Notes under the pieces: model-generated
Seen by the model: only the letters and a program-made list of their open reading frames with translations
What the model was told of the DNA's origin: nothing
Database searches by the model: none
Shown: positions 6,571 through 16,666 of the stretch, one piece after another
How positions within the stretch are numbered: position 1 is the stretch's first letter
How the letters are laid out: the number at the start of each line of letters is the position of its first letter
From: a virus
Length of the DNA: 37,730 bases
Strand: one strand, 5' to 3'
IMG/VR virus record: IMGVR_UViG_3300037189_006287
Span: 1-37,730 of that record
Translations under genes and position numbers: made by a program

Positions 6571-9500
6571 ATGGCAGACTATACCATTAAGGCAAATCTA
6601 CAAGTTACTGATGATGGGGCTACGGCACAAAAGCGTACCCAAGAAGCTCAGCGATTAAATCAAGAGTTAGACAAATTAGAAACTAGTAACAAACGTAGAA
6701 CTGCTGCAGCTGCAAAAGCTGAGAATACTGACTATAATGCCGCTCGTGCTATTGGCGGAGGAACAGGTGCGGCCGGTCGCGATTTTGGAAAAGAAGCTAG
6801 AAGTATTGGTGGTTTAGTTGCAATTTATGCACAATATGCAGCCACAATATTTGCTGTAGAAGCTGCATTTCGTAAATTAAAAGAAGCTGCTGACTTTGAA
6901 AATATGACTAAAGGCATGGAACAAATGAGCGCTAGAAGTGGCGTTTCATTAGGTGCTATGTCTAAACAATTTCAGGCAGCTACTGGATTTGCTGTAAGTA
7001 TGAAAGACAGCATGGAAGCAGTATCAAAAGCTAGTGGTGCTGGACTAAGTCAAGAACAAATATTAAAAATTGCAGATATAGCTAAAAAAGCTAGTGTGGC
7101 ATTAGGCAGAGATTTAAATGATTCTGTTAGTCGTTTATCGCGTGGTATTTCTAAATTAGAACCAGAATTATTAGATGAATTAGGTATATATACTAAATTA
7201 GGCCCTGCAGTAGAAAAATATGCTGCAGCATTAGGCAAACCAGTACATGCGCTTACTGAACTAGAAAGAGCCCAAGGCTTTGCTATTGCAGTATTAAAAG
7301 AAGGCGGCGATAAATATAACACTATTAAAGTAGATTCGAATCCCTATGATAAATTATTAGCAAGTATTACTAATTTATCACTACAAGGATTAACACTTAT
7401 TAATAGTGTATTAAAACCTTTAGTTGGATTTTTAAGTGAAAATCCTACTGCATTAACTGGTGTAATGATTCTATTAGCCAAAAGCATATTTGATAAATTT
7501 TTACCTGCTATTTCACAATTACGTCAAAGTGCTAGAGCTGAAGCAGATGCATTAGCAGTGGCAGCAGCAGCAAAATTAGACTATGCTAAAAAAGCAAATG
7601 CAGTTCAAAATGATTTACGTAGACAGGCTTTTCAAGCAGAAGTAGAAAATATTGAGCAATTAAAAGCTGCACAGGTTGGTGCTGCAGATAGTGCATTAAA
7701 AGTTGCTAAAAAAGGTATGAGTGATCGTGCTAAAACTATCACTGATCCTAATAGAGATATTTCAAAGATTAGTAAAGCAGAGTTAGCCTATATTGATGAA
7801 TTAGGTGCAAAACAAACTAAAGTTGCGCAACAATATAGAGATTGGTCTGCCGCAGTCAAAGACTATCAGAAAAATAATAGAGATGAAGCTGAAAAAACAG
7901 CGCAATTAGACAAAAAATTAAATGCTACTGCTGGAGTATTTAGTCCACAAGCCGCAATTAATCGTGATGCGGAGAAAGCAAGACAAAAAGCGGCGGCTGG
8001 TAATATTGTAGCTACCGCAGGCGAAACTGCTGGTATTCTAGGATTTAAAGCATCCTGGAATGAAATGACTGCAAATATTAGTCGTGCAGATCTTAGTATT
8101 CCACGCGCATTACTTACTGGCATTAGTGGAACAGCTGCAGCTGCAGCTACTAGATTAATGCAATTTGTAGGTGCACTAGGCAATGTAGGAATGGCAATTT
8201 CTATATTAGCAGGTACTAAAGCTATATTAGATATGTTTTTAAGTACAGCTGTAAAAGAAACTGAAGCATTAGCTAGTAAAACAGAAATTTTAGCTGAAGT
8301 TACTAAAACTGCAGTTGATGTATTTAAAAATTATGGTGACGAAACTACAGTAGCAGGTTTATCTGCAAAATCTAAAGCAATTGATGGAATTGCACAGTCG
8401 CTAAAAGAGTTGCCAAAGCAACTAGAAGAACAACAAAAAGCTCAAGGGGCTTGGTCAAAGTTTTGGGAAAATGTTTTACCAACTGCACTAGGTGGACAAA
8501 CTAGATCAAATGCTATTGAAGGATTTGGTAAATCTGTAATAGCAGCAATTAATGATGCAGCTACTCCTGAGCTAAAATCAAAAGCAGAAGAAAAGTTAAA
8601 AGATTTATTAGAGATAAAAGGTCCACTAACACAAGATAAGGTAACTGCTAAATTAGAAAATGCTAGCAGAGCTACAATGGAAAGTGTAACCGGTTTAGTT
8701 GAAGATATCAATAAAGCTAATAAAAAGATTGCAGCACCTGGCGAGGATGTTGCTGATAAATATAAAAAACTAGAAAAAGCATTTACAGATTTAAATAATA
8801 CATTTATTAGCAATGATGCTGGTACTAAATATGCACTTGCACTTATAGCTCAAATGAATTCACTAGCTACAGCTGTAGACGATCCTATAGCTAAATTAGC
8901 ACAATTAAGAGATTTAGCTAATAATACTAGTAAACTTGATTTATTGCCTGCTAATATACAGACTGAGTTCCGAGCAGCTACAGCCGAAATGCAAAAACTA
9001 GAAACACAGCTAAGACAGGCAAAAGATGAGCAAGCTGCTGCTGAAAAATTAATTCAACAGGGTAAACAAAAAGCAATTGATATTGCTTTTAACGGCGGCA
9101 ATACTGCAAACTATGCATCAAGTGCATCAATTATAGCAGATGGCCAAAGACAGCTAAATGCAGCATTAGATAAACAAAAAGATATTTTAGCAAAAGAAAA
9201 AGATCTTTCTGATAAAACTATTATTAAAATGTCTGGGTCAATGGAAACTGCTATTAAGTTTATTGAAGGACCATTAGTACGCGCAATTCAAAGTGCTTCA
9301 ATAAACTATCAAAAAGCTTTAGTAAGCACACTACCACGTACAGAAGCAACTGTTGCTATGACTGCCAAACTTGAGTTAGAGTCCATTGCTATTAGAAAAA
9401 GTGAAATTACAGCATTATACGAATTATCAAAAGAAACCAGACTATCTCGTTTAAATACAGAAAGAATTAATTTAGAGGCTAAATTAGCAGAAGAAACTGG

Positions 9501-11184
9501 TGGCGGAGCATTTAAACTTACAGGCGAAGATCGTGTAGCAGCTGAAAAACGTTTAAAACAAATACCTGCTGAGATAGAAGCTACTACTAGTAACAAAACA
9601 GCTAAAGAATTTGATAAAGAAGGCAATTTAACAGATACTATAGCTAATATTATTAGTGAAAGAATTGGTGTAAAAGTAAAATTAGCACAGTTAGGTGGTG
9701 AAGCAGGTGCAATTGAAGTAAAAAGAGTAACTGATACAATAGCTGCTAGATTTGATAAAATTAAACAAGAAGAAGACCAAAAACTACAAAAACTACAGGC
9801 TGAAAATAAACAATATCTTGGTGGAGAAGAGTTCAGAAAATTACCTACACAAGAAGCCAGAGATGTAGAAATTGCAAGAAGAACTGCACTAGAAGTGGCT
9901 CAGCAAAATAAAATTGCACAATTACCTTTTGAACAAAATAAAGCACAAGGTTCAGCAGTATTGGATCTTTCTAGACAAAAAGGATTTAGTGGTGTAGCTG
10001 CATTAGGTGCTGAAGCAATGGTAAATGCAGATAAAAATCTACAACAAATGCGGGAAACACAAGGTATTATAGAAAAAACTGTAGATGCAGAAACAAAAAG
10101 AAAAGCTCTATTAGATCAAACAGCTTTAACCAATGACAGACTTAATGCATCAACAGAAAATAATAAAAATTTAGACGTTCTTTCTCTTGATGCACAACTA
10201 AGAAATAATGATGCAAAATTAAAAGGTCTTCAAATTGATAAAGATAATGGCAAAATTAGTGAATTTACTTTTTCAGTTGAAAGTAATGCTCTTGCACTAA
10301 CTAATGCAGATATAGAAAGAAGAAAAGCTAAAGTAGTAGAAAACGCTAAGTATGAAGCAGACACTAGAAATTTAATATTAGAACAAAAGAAAAATAATAT
10401 TTATGAAACTGAGGAAGCTAAAATAGCAAGAAAACGTCAAGATGATAATCATAGTGCAGCTTTACAAGGAATTGATGATGAGTACTATGCTAAGAAAAAA
10501 CTCATTGATCTTGAACTAGAAGCGCAAAATGAAAAAAGTAAACGTGAACAAGCATATTCTCAAGTAATTGAAAAAGGAATTGATACAGCTGCTGATAAAT
10601 TTACGGAATTTGTTACTACTGGTAAAACTAGTTTCAAAGGTTTGATAGATTCTATGATTGCTGATTTAATTCGATATGAATTAAAACAACAGATGTTAAA
10701 GTTATATAATGGTCCTGATGGATTAGGTGGTGGACCTGGTATTATGTCAGCAGTTAAAAGTGGTGCTAGCGATTTATTTAGTTGGGGTAAATCACTATTT
10801 GCTTCTGCACAAGGTAGTGCCTGGGATCAGGGCGTTATGAAATATGCTATGGGCGGTATAGTTACGCAACCAACATTATTTAAATTTGCACAAGGTACTG
10901 GTATGATGGGCGAAGCAGGGCCTGAAGCTATTATGCCATTACGTCGCGACGGCGCAGGTAACTTAGGCGTAATTAATGGCGGCGGTGGCAATGTTGATGT
11001 TGTAGTTAATAACTATGGCAATGATAAAGCAACTACTACAGAAACTAAAGATTCTAAAGGCAACCGTAAAATTGAAGTTATTATTGGAGATATGGTTGCT
11101 GATCAACTCAGTACAACTGGCTCTAGTTCTCAGAAAGCTTTAAATTTAAATTATGGTAATCGTCCAGCATTGGTAAGGAGATAA
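6571..11184 (+). CDS. tail tape measure protein, lambda gpH family
   Basis: This 1537-residue protein sets tail length and probably helps DNA pass into the cell. It is mostly helical, with long Lys/Glu/Ala/Gln-rich coiled-coil stretches and several hydrophobic segments (near residues 84-110, 295-320 and 530-560). The C-terminal part has the lambda-type tape measure signature: FVTTGKTSFKGLIDSMIADL around 1343-1365, then FKFAQGTGMMGEAGPEAIMP near 1435-1455. At roughly 1.5 angstrom per residue it predicts a tail near 230 nm. A TTG at 6541 is also in frame, but the ATG at 6571 is preferred because GGAGAG lies 3 nt upstream of it and 6541 falls inside the leader hairpin. It is the first gene behind the 6492 promoter. 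Confidence 0.93.
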   Translation: MADYTIKANLQVTDDGATAQKRTQEAQRLNQELDKLETSNKRRTAAAAKAENTDYNAARAIGGGTGAAGRDFGKEARSIGGLVAIYAQYAATIFAVEAAFRKLKEAADFENMTKGMEQMSARSGVSLGAMSKQFQAATGFAVSMKDSMEAVSKASGAGLSQEQILKIADIAKKASVALGRDLNDSVSRLSRGISKLEPELLDELGIYTKLGPAVEKYAAALGKPVHALTELERAQGFAIAVLKEGGDKYNTIKVDSNPYDKLLASITNLSLQGLTLINSVLKPLVGFLSENPTALTGVMILLAKSIFDKFLPAISQLRQSARAEADALAVAAAAKLDYAKKANAVQNDLRRQAFQAEVENIEQLKAAQVGAADSALKVAKKGMSDRAKTITDPNRDISKISKAELAYIDELGAKQTKVAQQYRDWSAAVKDYQKNNRDEAEKTAQLDKKLNATAGVFSPQAAINRDAEKARQKAAAGNIVATAGETAGILGFKASWNEMTANISRADLSIPRALLTGISGTAAAAATRLMQFVGALGNVGMAISILAGTKAILDMFLSTAVKETEALASKTEILAEVTKTAVDVFKNYGDETTVAGLSAKSKAIDGIAQSLKELPKQLEEQQKAQGAWSKFWENVLPTALGGQTRSNAIEGFGKSVIAAINDAATPELKSKAEEKLKDLLEIKGPLTQDKVTAKLENASRATMESVTGLVEDINKANKKIAAPGEDVADKYKKLEKAFTDLNNTFISNDAGTKYALALIAQMNSLATAVDDPIAKLAQLRDLANNTSKLDLLPANIQTEFRAATAEMQKLETQLRQAKDEQAAAEKLIQQGKQKAIDIAFNGGNTANYASSASIIADGQRQLNAALDKQKDILAKEKDLSDKTIIKMSGSMETAIKFIEGPLVRAIQSASINYQKALVSTLPRTEATVAMTAKLELESIAIRKSEITALYELSKETRLSRLNTERINLEAKLAEETGGGAFKLTGEDRVAAEKRLKQIPAEIEATTSNKTAKEFDKEGNLTDTIANIISERIGVKVKLAQLGGEAGAIEVKRVTDTIAARFDKIKQEEDQKLQKLQAENKQYLGGEEFRKLPTQEARDVEIARRTALEVAQQNKIAQLPFEQNKAQGSAVLDLSRQKGFSGVAALGAEAMVNADKNLQQMRETQGIIEKTVDAETKRKALLDQTALTNDRLNASTENNKNLDVLSLDAQLRNNDAKLKGLQIDKDNGKISEFTFSVESNALALTNADIERRKAKVVENAKYEADTRNLILEQKKNNIYETEEAKIARKRQDDNHSAALQGIDDEYYAKKKLIDLELEAQNEKSKREQAYSQVIEKGIDTAADKFTEFVTTGKTSFKGLIDSMIADLIRYELKQQMLKLYNGPDGLGGGPGIMSAVKSGASDLFSWGKSLFASAQGSAWDQGVMKYAMGGIVTQPTLFKFAQGTGMMGEAGPEAIMPLRRDGAGNLGVINGGGGNVDVVVNNYGNDKATTTETKDSKGNRKIEVIIGDMVADQLSTTGSSSQKALNLNYGNRPALVRR

Positions 11185-11187
11185 TAT

Positions 11188-11550
11188 ATGGTTCAACCAT
11201 GGCCAGCAACACTGCCACAAGTACCACAAAAAGGTTTTCAAGAAACCATAGGTATTAATATTGTTAGAACCCAAACTGATGGTGGTCCTGCCAAACAGCG
11301 TTTGCGTGCTAGTCGTCCTAATGATATGCAATTATCATTTATTATGACGACTGCACAAACTGAAATACTAGATGATTTTATTAAAAACACTATAATGGGA
11401 ACCTCACGTTTTACATTTCCACATCCACGACTACTGGGTACAAATATTGATGTTAGAATTGTACCTGGTAGTAATGGTGAGTTTTTTACTGTACAATATT
11501 TAGCTCCTGGTTATTGGACAACTAGTTTAAAAATGGAAATAATGCCATGA
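11188..11550 (+). CDS. minor tail protein at the tail tip, gpM-like position
   Basis: This 120-residue protein lies directly after the tape measure, where lambda has gpM. It is a compact all-beta sequence with an aromatic N-terminus (VQPWPATLPQVPQKGF) and a segment with TSRFTFPHPRLLG, a layout shared with small tail-tip proteins of lambda-like phages. It probably forms part of the distal ring linking tube and hub. AAGGAG at 11175-11180 overlaps the end of the tape measure gene and gives strong initiation. The ATG itself lies in a small palindrome (ATGGTT-C-AACCAT). Its stop overlaps the next start (ATGA). Confidence 0.7.
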   Translation: MVQPWPATLPQVPQKGFQETIGINIVRTQTDGGPAKQRLRASRPNDMQLSFIMTTAQTEILDDFIKNTIMGTSRFTFPHPRLLGTNIDVRIVPGSNGEFFTVQYLAPGYWTTSLKMEIMP

Positions 11551-12086
11551 GTAGATTAACTAGTTTAAGTGCAAATGCTGTACAGGCAATGTTTAGTACA
11601 GAAACACAACAACAACTAATAATGCTTGTAACAATTTATGATCCTGCTGATTTAACAGGCAATGCTATTGCACTTAGATTAGCAGATACATTTACCAAAA
11701 GGCTGGATCCACCATTAACTACAGATAGTGAAATTGTGTATGGTGTAACTAGTCGTAGTAATGATTATATATTTTTACCATTACAAATTACACTACCTAC
11801 TGAAAATGATACCGGTACTGGAGGGTATAATATTAATTTGAACTATACTTCTCCAGAGATAGTTCAATTAATACGTACTCAACTAACTAAACCTACCAAG
11901 GTATTATTAGAATTAGTATTAGGTGCTACACCAAATACTGTAGAAGTTAGTTTTTCAGATTTTTATATTACTAGTGTAACTTATAATCAGCAACAAATAA
12001 CTCTTAGCTTAGAAATGATTAGTTTAAGTAGAGAGCCATTTCCTGCATTTAATTTTACACCAGGATATTTTCCGGGATTATTCTAA
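11547..12086 (+). CDS. minor tail protein, gpL-like (DUF1833-like)
   Basis: This 179-residue protein lies in the position of lambda gpL, just before the tip protease/hub gene. It reads as two beta modules: a first half with VTIYDPADL and LRLADTFTKRLD, and a second half with ISLSREPFPAFNF and a C-terminal YFPGLF. This organisation resembles the DUF1833 tail proteins found next to NlpC/P60 genes in other siphoviruses. No Cys cluster of the kind that holds the iron-sulphur centre of lambda gpL is visible. Start and stop overlap its neighbours by 4 and 1 nt, so it is translationally coupled on both sides. Confidence 0.6.
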   Translation: MSRLTSLSANAVQAMFSTETQQQLIMLVTIYDPADLTGNAIALRLADTFTKRLDPPLTTDSEIVYGVTSRSNDYIFLPLQITLPTENDTGTGGYNINLNYTSPEIVQLIRTQLTKPTKVLLELVLGATPNTVEVSFSDFYITSVTYNQQQITLSLEMISLSREPFPAFNFTPGYFPGLF

Positions 12087-15000
12087 TGAAATATGATAAG
12101 TATATAGGTTTACCCTACAAAGAAAAAGGTAGAGACATTACGGGCGTAGATTGCTGGGGATTGGTATGCCTATACTATCGTGATGAATTAGGCATAGAAT
12201 TACCTAGTTATCAAGAAGAATATAATAGCCCTGATGACCCTAATGTTATCAGGGCTATTAGTCTTTACAAAGACAGCTGGGAACTAACAACCACACCTAG
12301 TGAAGGTGATGTTGTTTTATTTAATATTTATGGCGAACCCCGCCATATAGGTGTATATCTAGGTAATAATAGATTTATACACAGCCGTGAAGGTAGTGAC
12401 AGTGTTATAGATTCTATTGCTAGTCCTCGTTGGGCTAGTAGAATAGAGGGTACCTATAAGTATTCTGAACATAATAATATTCAAGTGGTGGGAGCACCAC
12501 ACCCATTAAAAACTCAAATAATTCATGAATGGACTGTTGAAGGTACAACAGTTCAAGATTTTGTTAATTTTACAAAAGAAAAGTATAAAGTCAGTCCCGC
12601 TTTTGGTAGCCAATTAATTGTAGCAGTTGACGGTATTCCTGTTCCACAATCAGAATGGGAAACCACTGTACTAAAAAGAGGACAAGTACTAGCATATAAG
12701 TCAGTACCAGAAGGTGGTAACACGCTTAGACTGATTGCAATGTTTGCAGTCATTATTTTTGCACCAGAATTAAGTGAATTTATTTTACCAGCAGGCGAAT
12801 GGGTACCGGTATGGGCAACTAGGGCACTTACAGTAGCTATTAGTGTAGCAGGCATGGCACTAGTAGATGCAATATTTCCTATTAGAGAAGATCCCGTTAA
12901 TAATCCTGGTACACCAGGACAGATGAATTTATTTACTGGTGGGCAAAATCAAGCTAATAGATTTGGATCAATACCTGTTGTGTTAGGAAGAATGCGTTCA
13001 ACAGGACCTTTAGGTGCAGTACCGTATGTACAAACTGCACCAGATACAAATTTATTAAACCTATTAGTAGTTTGGGGATTTGGACCACTACAAGTTGATA
13101 ACTTATGTATTGGTTCAACACCCATTAAAGATTATTATATAGATAATATTGGTCCTGACATTCCTACTTATAAAACTTTATATGGTGTTCCTGGGGAAAA
13201 TGACGAACAATTTAACAGATTATATCCTTCAGATGTTCAGCAAATAAACAAAGGTGTTGAACTTGTAAATAATGTTCTTACAGGATATAATCCTTGGGTA
13301 GAAGTACCTTTTACACAAACAGGTACAAGTGTAGAAATATCTTTTACATTTCCAGAAGGTATGCGTTCTGTAAATACTAAAAATGGTGATGTGGGAATTG
13401 CACAAGCTGACATATATGTTCAACTTGGCAGATGGAATGGTACAGGCTATGATTGGTCTGATAATAGTCCTACATCATTATTTAATTCTACAACTAGTGG
13501 TAGCATGGCTAACACTTGGACAACAGAATTACCATTAGCAGCAATACCTAGTCAATATTATGATACTGCAGCACAAGAACTGTATCAGTATCATACTATA
13601 GCTTTAGTACCTGGTAATGGAATACAAGTTTATCATGGTGCAGCAACAGAACAATTAGGACAAAATCCTAGTAGTGCATTACAATCACGCTATAAAGAAG
13701 GTAGTTACAATACTTTAGTTAATCCAGACACACCAACTGATTATAATTATTTACCACAAGTGCCCCCAGGAGCATATAAGTTATATACTATTGTAATATA
13801 TGGAGGAACATATTTAGCTAGTTCTACCATAGATCATAGATCAATATATAGCAGTCAAGGATTACAAGTAACGGGTTTAGCACTATCACCCACACCTTAC
13901 TCAGTTACAGCAACAAATATTACGTATTATGATAATGTACCCACATCAGAAGAAATAGCAACAGGTACTACTAGAGTTAGTATTACTGCAGGCAGTATTA
14001 GACCTGGTACTCAAGATAATCCATTAACACCAATTACAGAACAAACAGTCTGTACATCACTAGATTTTGTAACTGGTGACTATGCTCGTGCTGGCAGTCA
14101 TAATTTTTGGAGCTCAATTATTAATGACTACGGTATTTGGAAAAGTTCGGCAAGTACTACAACATGGTCTGTGCCAAAAGTATTTGGCGCCGATAAATTT
14201 CAATGGAGTGGTTGGTACAGTATAGAAGCATCTGCGGATGATCAAGGCACTATATCTATAGACGGTGCAGTTGTAGCAACTATGCCTTATGCGGGCGGTG
14301 GTAGTAGTGTAAAAAATTGGGTATACCTTGAAAGAGGTACACACACAGTAACAGTAACTGCTGTTAATAGTGGTCAAAATATAAGTGGCGATGTACGTGG
14401 GGTAGGTTTTAAAATTAATTACTTTCCTGGCGGGTTAAATCCACAAAGTAGTTGGTCTACGACATTTCAGTTTGGGGTAGGCGGATTTTATGAAAAACGT
14501 AAAGATCCGTTTAATTTTAGTTATCGTTTTACTGATTTAGACAAAGACCCACAAAGATATGCAATTAGAGCCAAACGTGTAAATTTAGATACTGCAGAAA
14601 TTACTGAAGGTGATAATACTGTACACTATTATTATAAAGTTATATTGTCCAGTGCATCAAGTTTTAGTAATAATAATCCTGTAGTTAATCCTCCAAACTG
14701 TTATTTAGCTAAAACAGCTGTTAGGGTTCAAAGTACAAATAAAGCTAATGGACAAATTGATGGTATAAATGCTATAGTACAAACTATTGGATATGACTGG
14801 ATTGGTGGAAAATGGGTGGCTGGAAAACCTATAAACAACCCTGCAAGTTTATTACTATATGTACTAACACATCCTGCCAATGCCTATAAGTTAAACCAAA
14901 CTGAAGCAGGTATTAATAGTAGTGGTGTAGGTCATGGCACAAAAATCAATTGGGCTAAACTACAAGAATGGCACGAATTTTGTTCCAGCGGCAATCCGTC

Positions 15001-16657
15001 AGGCGGTAAATTATCTTATAATAGTATTATAACTAGTACTATAAGTATTATGGATATTATGCGTGATATTTGTGCTGCAGGTATGGCTAGCCCACAATAC
15101 AGTGATGGTAAGTGGACAGTTATTATTGATAAACCTAGAGATCATACTACACAGTATTTTACTACATATAATAGCTGGGGTTTTAGTGCTACTAAAGCAT
15201 TACCAAGACTACCACACGCATTTCGTATAACCATACCAGATGAAACTATTGCATATCAGGCAAATGAGTTTTATGTATATAATTATGGTTATAATGCTGA
15301 TGGTAGCGGTGGAAAAATAAAAGCAACATTATTTGAACAACTACAACTACCTGGCATAACTAATCAACAACAAGCTACATTTATGGCAAGATGGCATCTT
15401 GCACAGCTAACCCTAAGACCAGAAACATATTCATTAAATACAGATTTTGAACATTTAGTATGCCAGCGTGGTGATGTAGTTAAAGTTACACATGATGTTC
15501 CACAGTGGGGCGTTGGTAGCGGTAGAATTAAAAATCCACAAGTAGGCTCTAATACATTAGTACTTACTGAAAGATTATGGTTAACTGCAGGTAAGCAATA
15601 TCAAATATTAATTAGAACAAACAATCAATCACAGCCTGATGGTATTACTAAAAATATTGCAGCTATTACAACAACAGGATGGTATGATACTGTTAATATA
15701 GTTACTGTATCGGGAGGAACAACTACAGCAACTATTAGTAGTAGTGACGGTTTAGCAGATGATAATTTATTTTTATTTGGTGAGTTAAATAAAGTAAGTC
15801 AACAACTTGTAGTTATATCCATTGAACCTGGTGAAAATGCAACTGCTAAATTAACACTAGTAGATTATTCACCACAAATTTATACTAGTGATCTAACACA
15901 GTTATTAATCTATGATGCTAATATTACACCTATAAGTACACCAGTTATACAAAATACTATTAATAGTGCACCAATTATTGTTGATGTAACTAGTGATAGT
16001 GCAGTTAGTGAACAAATTAGTAATGGTATTTATAAAAATGTAGCCATTATTAGTTTTGCTAATCCTGCTGAATTAACAAGAAATGCAGAAATAGTACAGT
16101 TTCAAGTTGTAGATGGTACAGCTTCAATAGATTCAACTAGTTTAAATAATTTATACTATGTTAATAAAGAACAGGGTAGTATTATTATTAATGATTTAAT
16201 TACTGGTAAAATTTATAAAGTACGTGCTAGATACGCTAACCAAATGGGTACTATTTCGGGACCTTGGAGCGATGTATATACATTTACTAATATTGGTAAA
16301 GACACTAATTATTTTAGTGCTACAGGACTGTATTTAGATTTAGATGATGTTTATTTAGTAGCAACTCCAGTAAATATAACTAAACCAAGTGACTTTGATC
16401 ACTGGGAGTTTAAAATCTACAAAGATACTGGCTCTGCAGATTTTTGGGATACAACTACAACTTTAACAGATGGTATTTTAAATATTCAAACTGTTACAGG
16501 TTATGATTCAGGTAGGTTTGATTTAAGAAACCAACATAAACCAATTATATCTACTAGTGGCGTAGAGTATAGAGTAGCTTGCAGAGCTGTAGATAGAAAT
16601 GGTAATTATAGTGATACAAGTACACTTAATTCAATACTTGTAAAAACTATTCAATAA
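12086..16657 (+). CDS. tail tip fusion: NlpC/P60 peptidase, I-like region and J-like central hub
   Basis: This 1523-residue protein joins three functions that lambda encodes separately as K, I and J. Residues 1-135 are an NlpC/P60 peptidase with Cys23 (GVDCWGL), His87 (PRHIGVYLG) and His99 (RFIHSRE), expected to cut host peptidoglycan during DNA entry. Residues about 140-290 carry a small beta domain and two hydrophobic segments, as in gpI and the start of gpJ. From about 300 on comes the J-like hub (RFGSIPVVLGRM). An insert at about 663-781 (WSGWYSIEASADDQGTISID) looks like a carbohydrate-binding beta sandwich. The end (about 1290-1400) is fibronectin-III-like. It overlaps the previous stop by 1 nt and has no clear Shine-Dalgarno sequence, so it probably relies on coupling. 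Confidence 0.85.
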   Translation: MKYDKYIGLPYKEKGRDITGVDCWGLVCLYYRDELGIELPSYQEEYNSPDDPNVIRAISLYKDSWELTTTPSEGDVVLFNIYGEPRHIGVYLGNNRFIHSREGSDSVIDSIASPRWASRIEGTYKYSEHNNIQVVGAPHPLKTQIIHEWTVEGTTVQDFVNFTKEKYKVSPAFGSQLIVAVDGIPVPQSEWETTVLKRGQVLAYKSVPEGGNTLRLIAMFAVIIFAPELSEFILPAGEWVPVWATRALTVAISVAGMALVDAIFPIREDPVNNPGTPGQMNLFTGGQNQANRFGSIPVVLGRMRSTGPLGAVPYVQTAPDTNLLNLLVVWGFGPLQVDNLCIGSTPIKDYYIDNIGPDIPTYKTLYGVPGENDEQFNRLYPSDVQQINKGVELVNNVLTGYNPWVEVPFTQTGTSVEISFTFPEGMRSVNTKNGDVGIAQADIYVQLGRWNGTGYDWSDNSPTSLFNSTTSGSMANTWTTELPLAAIPSQYYDTAAQELYQYHTIALVPGNGIQVYHGAATEQLGQNPSSALQSRYKEGSYNTLVNPDTPTDYNYLPQVPPGAYKLYTIVIYGGTYLASSTIDHRSIYSSQGLQVTGLALSPTPYSVTATNITYYDNVPTSEEIATGTTRVSITAGSIRPGTQDNPLTPITEQTVCTSLDFVTGDYARAGSHNFWSSIINDYGIWKSSASTTTWSVPKVFGADKFQWSGWYSIEASADDQGTISIDGAVVATMPYAGGGSSVKNWVYLERGTHTVTVTAVNSGQNISGDVRGVGFKINYFPGGLNPQSSWSTTFQFGVGGFYEKRKDPFNFSYRFTDLDKDPQRYAIRAKRVNLDTAEITEGDNTVHYYYKVILSSASSFSNNNPVVNPPNCYLAKTAVRVQSTNKANGQIDGINAIVQTIGYDWIGGKWVAGKPINNPASLLLYVLTHPANAYKLNQTEAGINSSGVGHGTKINWAKLQEWHEFCSSGNPSGGKLSYNSIITSTISIMDIMRDICAAGMASPQYSDGKWTVIIDKPRDHTTQYFTTYNSWGFSATKALPRLPHAFRITIPDETIAYQANEFYVYNYGYNADGSGGKIKATLFEQLQLPGITNQQQATFMARWHLAQLTLRPETYSLNTDFEHLVCQRGDVVKVTHDVPQWGVGSGRIKNPQVGSNTLVLTERLWLTAGKQYQILIRTNNQSQPDGITKNIAAITTTGWYDTVNIVTVSGGTTTATISSSDGLADDNLFLFGELNKVSQQLVVISIEPGENATAKLTLVDYSPQIYTSDLTQLLIYDANITPISTPVIQNTINSAPIIVDVTSDSAVSEQISNGIYKNVAIISFANPAELTRNAEIVQFQVVDGTASIDSTSLNNLYYVNKEQGSIIINDLITGKIYKVRARYANQMGTISGPWSDVYTFTNIGKDTNYFSATGLYLDLDDVYLVATPVNITKPSDFDHWEFKIYKDTGSADFWDTTTTLTDGILNIQTVTGYDSGRFDLRNQHKPIISTSGVEYRVACRAVDRNGNYSDTSTLNSILVKTIQ
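12224..12259 (+). repeat. 12-bp perfect hairpin inside the peptidase domain
   Basis: AATAGCCCTGAT (12224-12235) and ATCAGGGCTATT (12248-12259) are perfect inverted copies with a 12-nt loop. There is no T tract, so it is not a classical terminator. A stem this long is unlikely by chance in coding sequence. It could be an RNA processing site or a translational pause element. A smaller 6-bp hairpin (GTGGTG/CACCAC, 12485-12500) lies near the boundary of the peptidase domain. Confidence 0.6.
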
Positions 16658-16666
16658 GGAATACGA

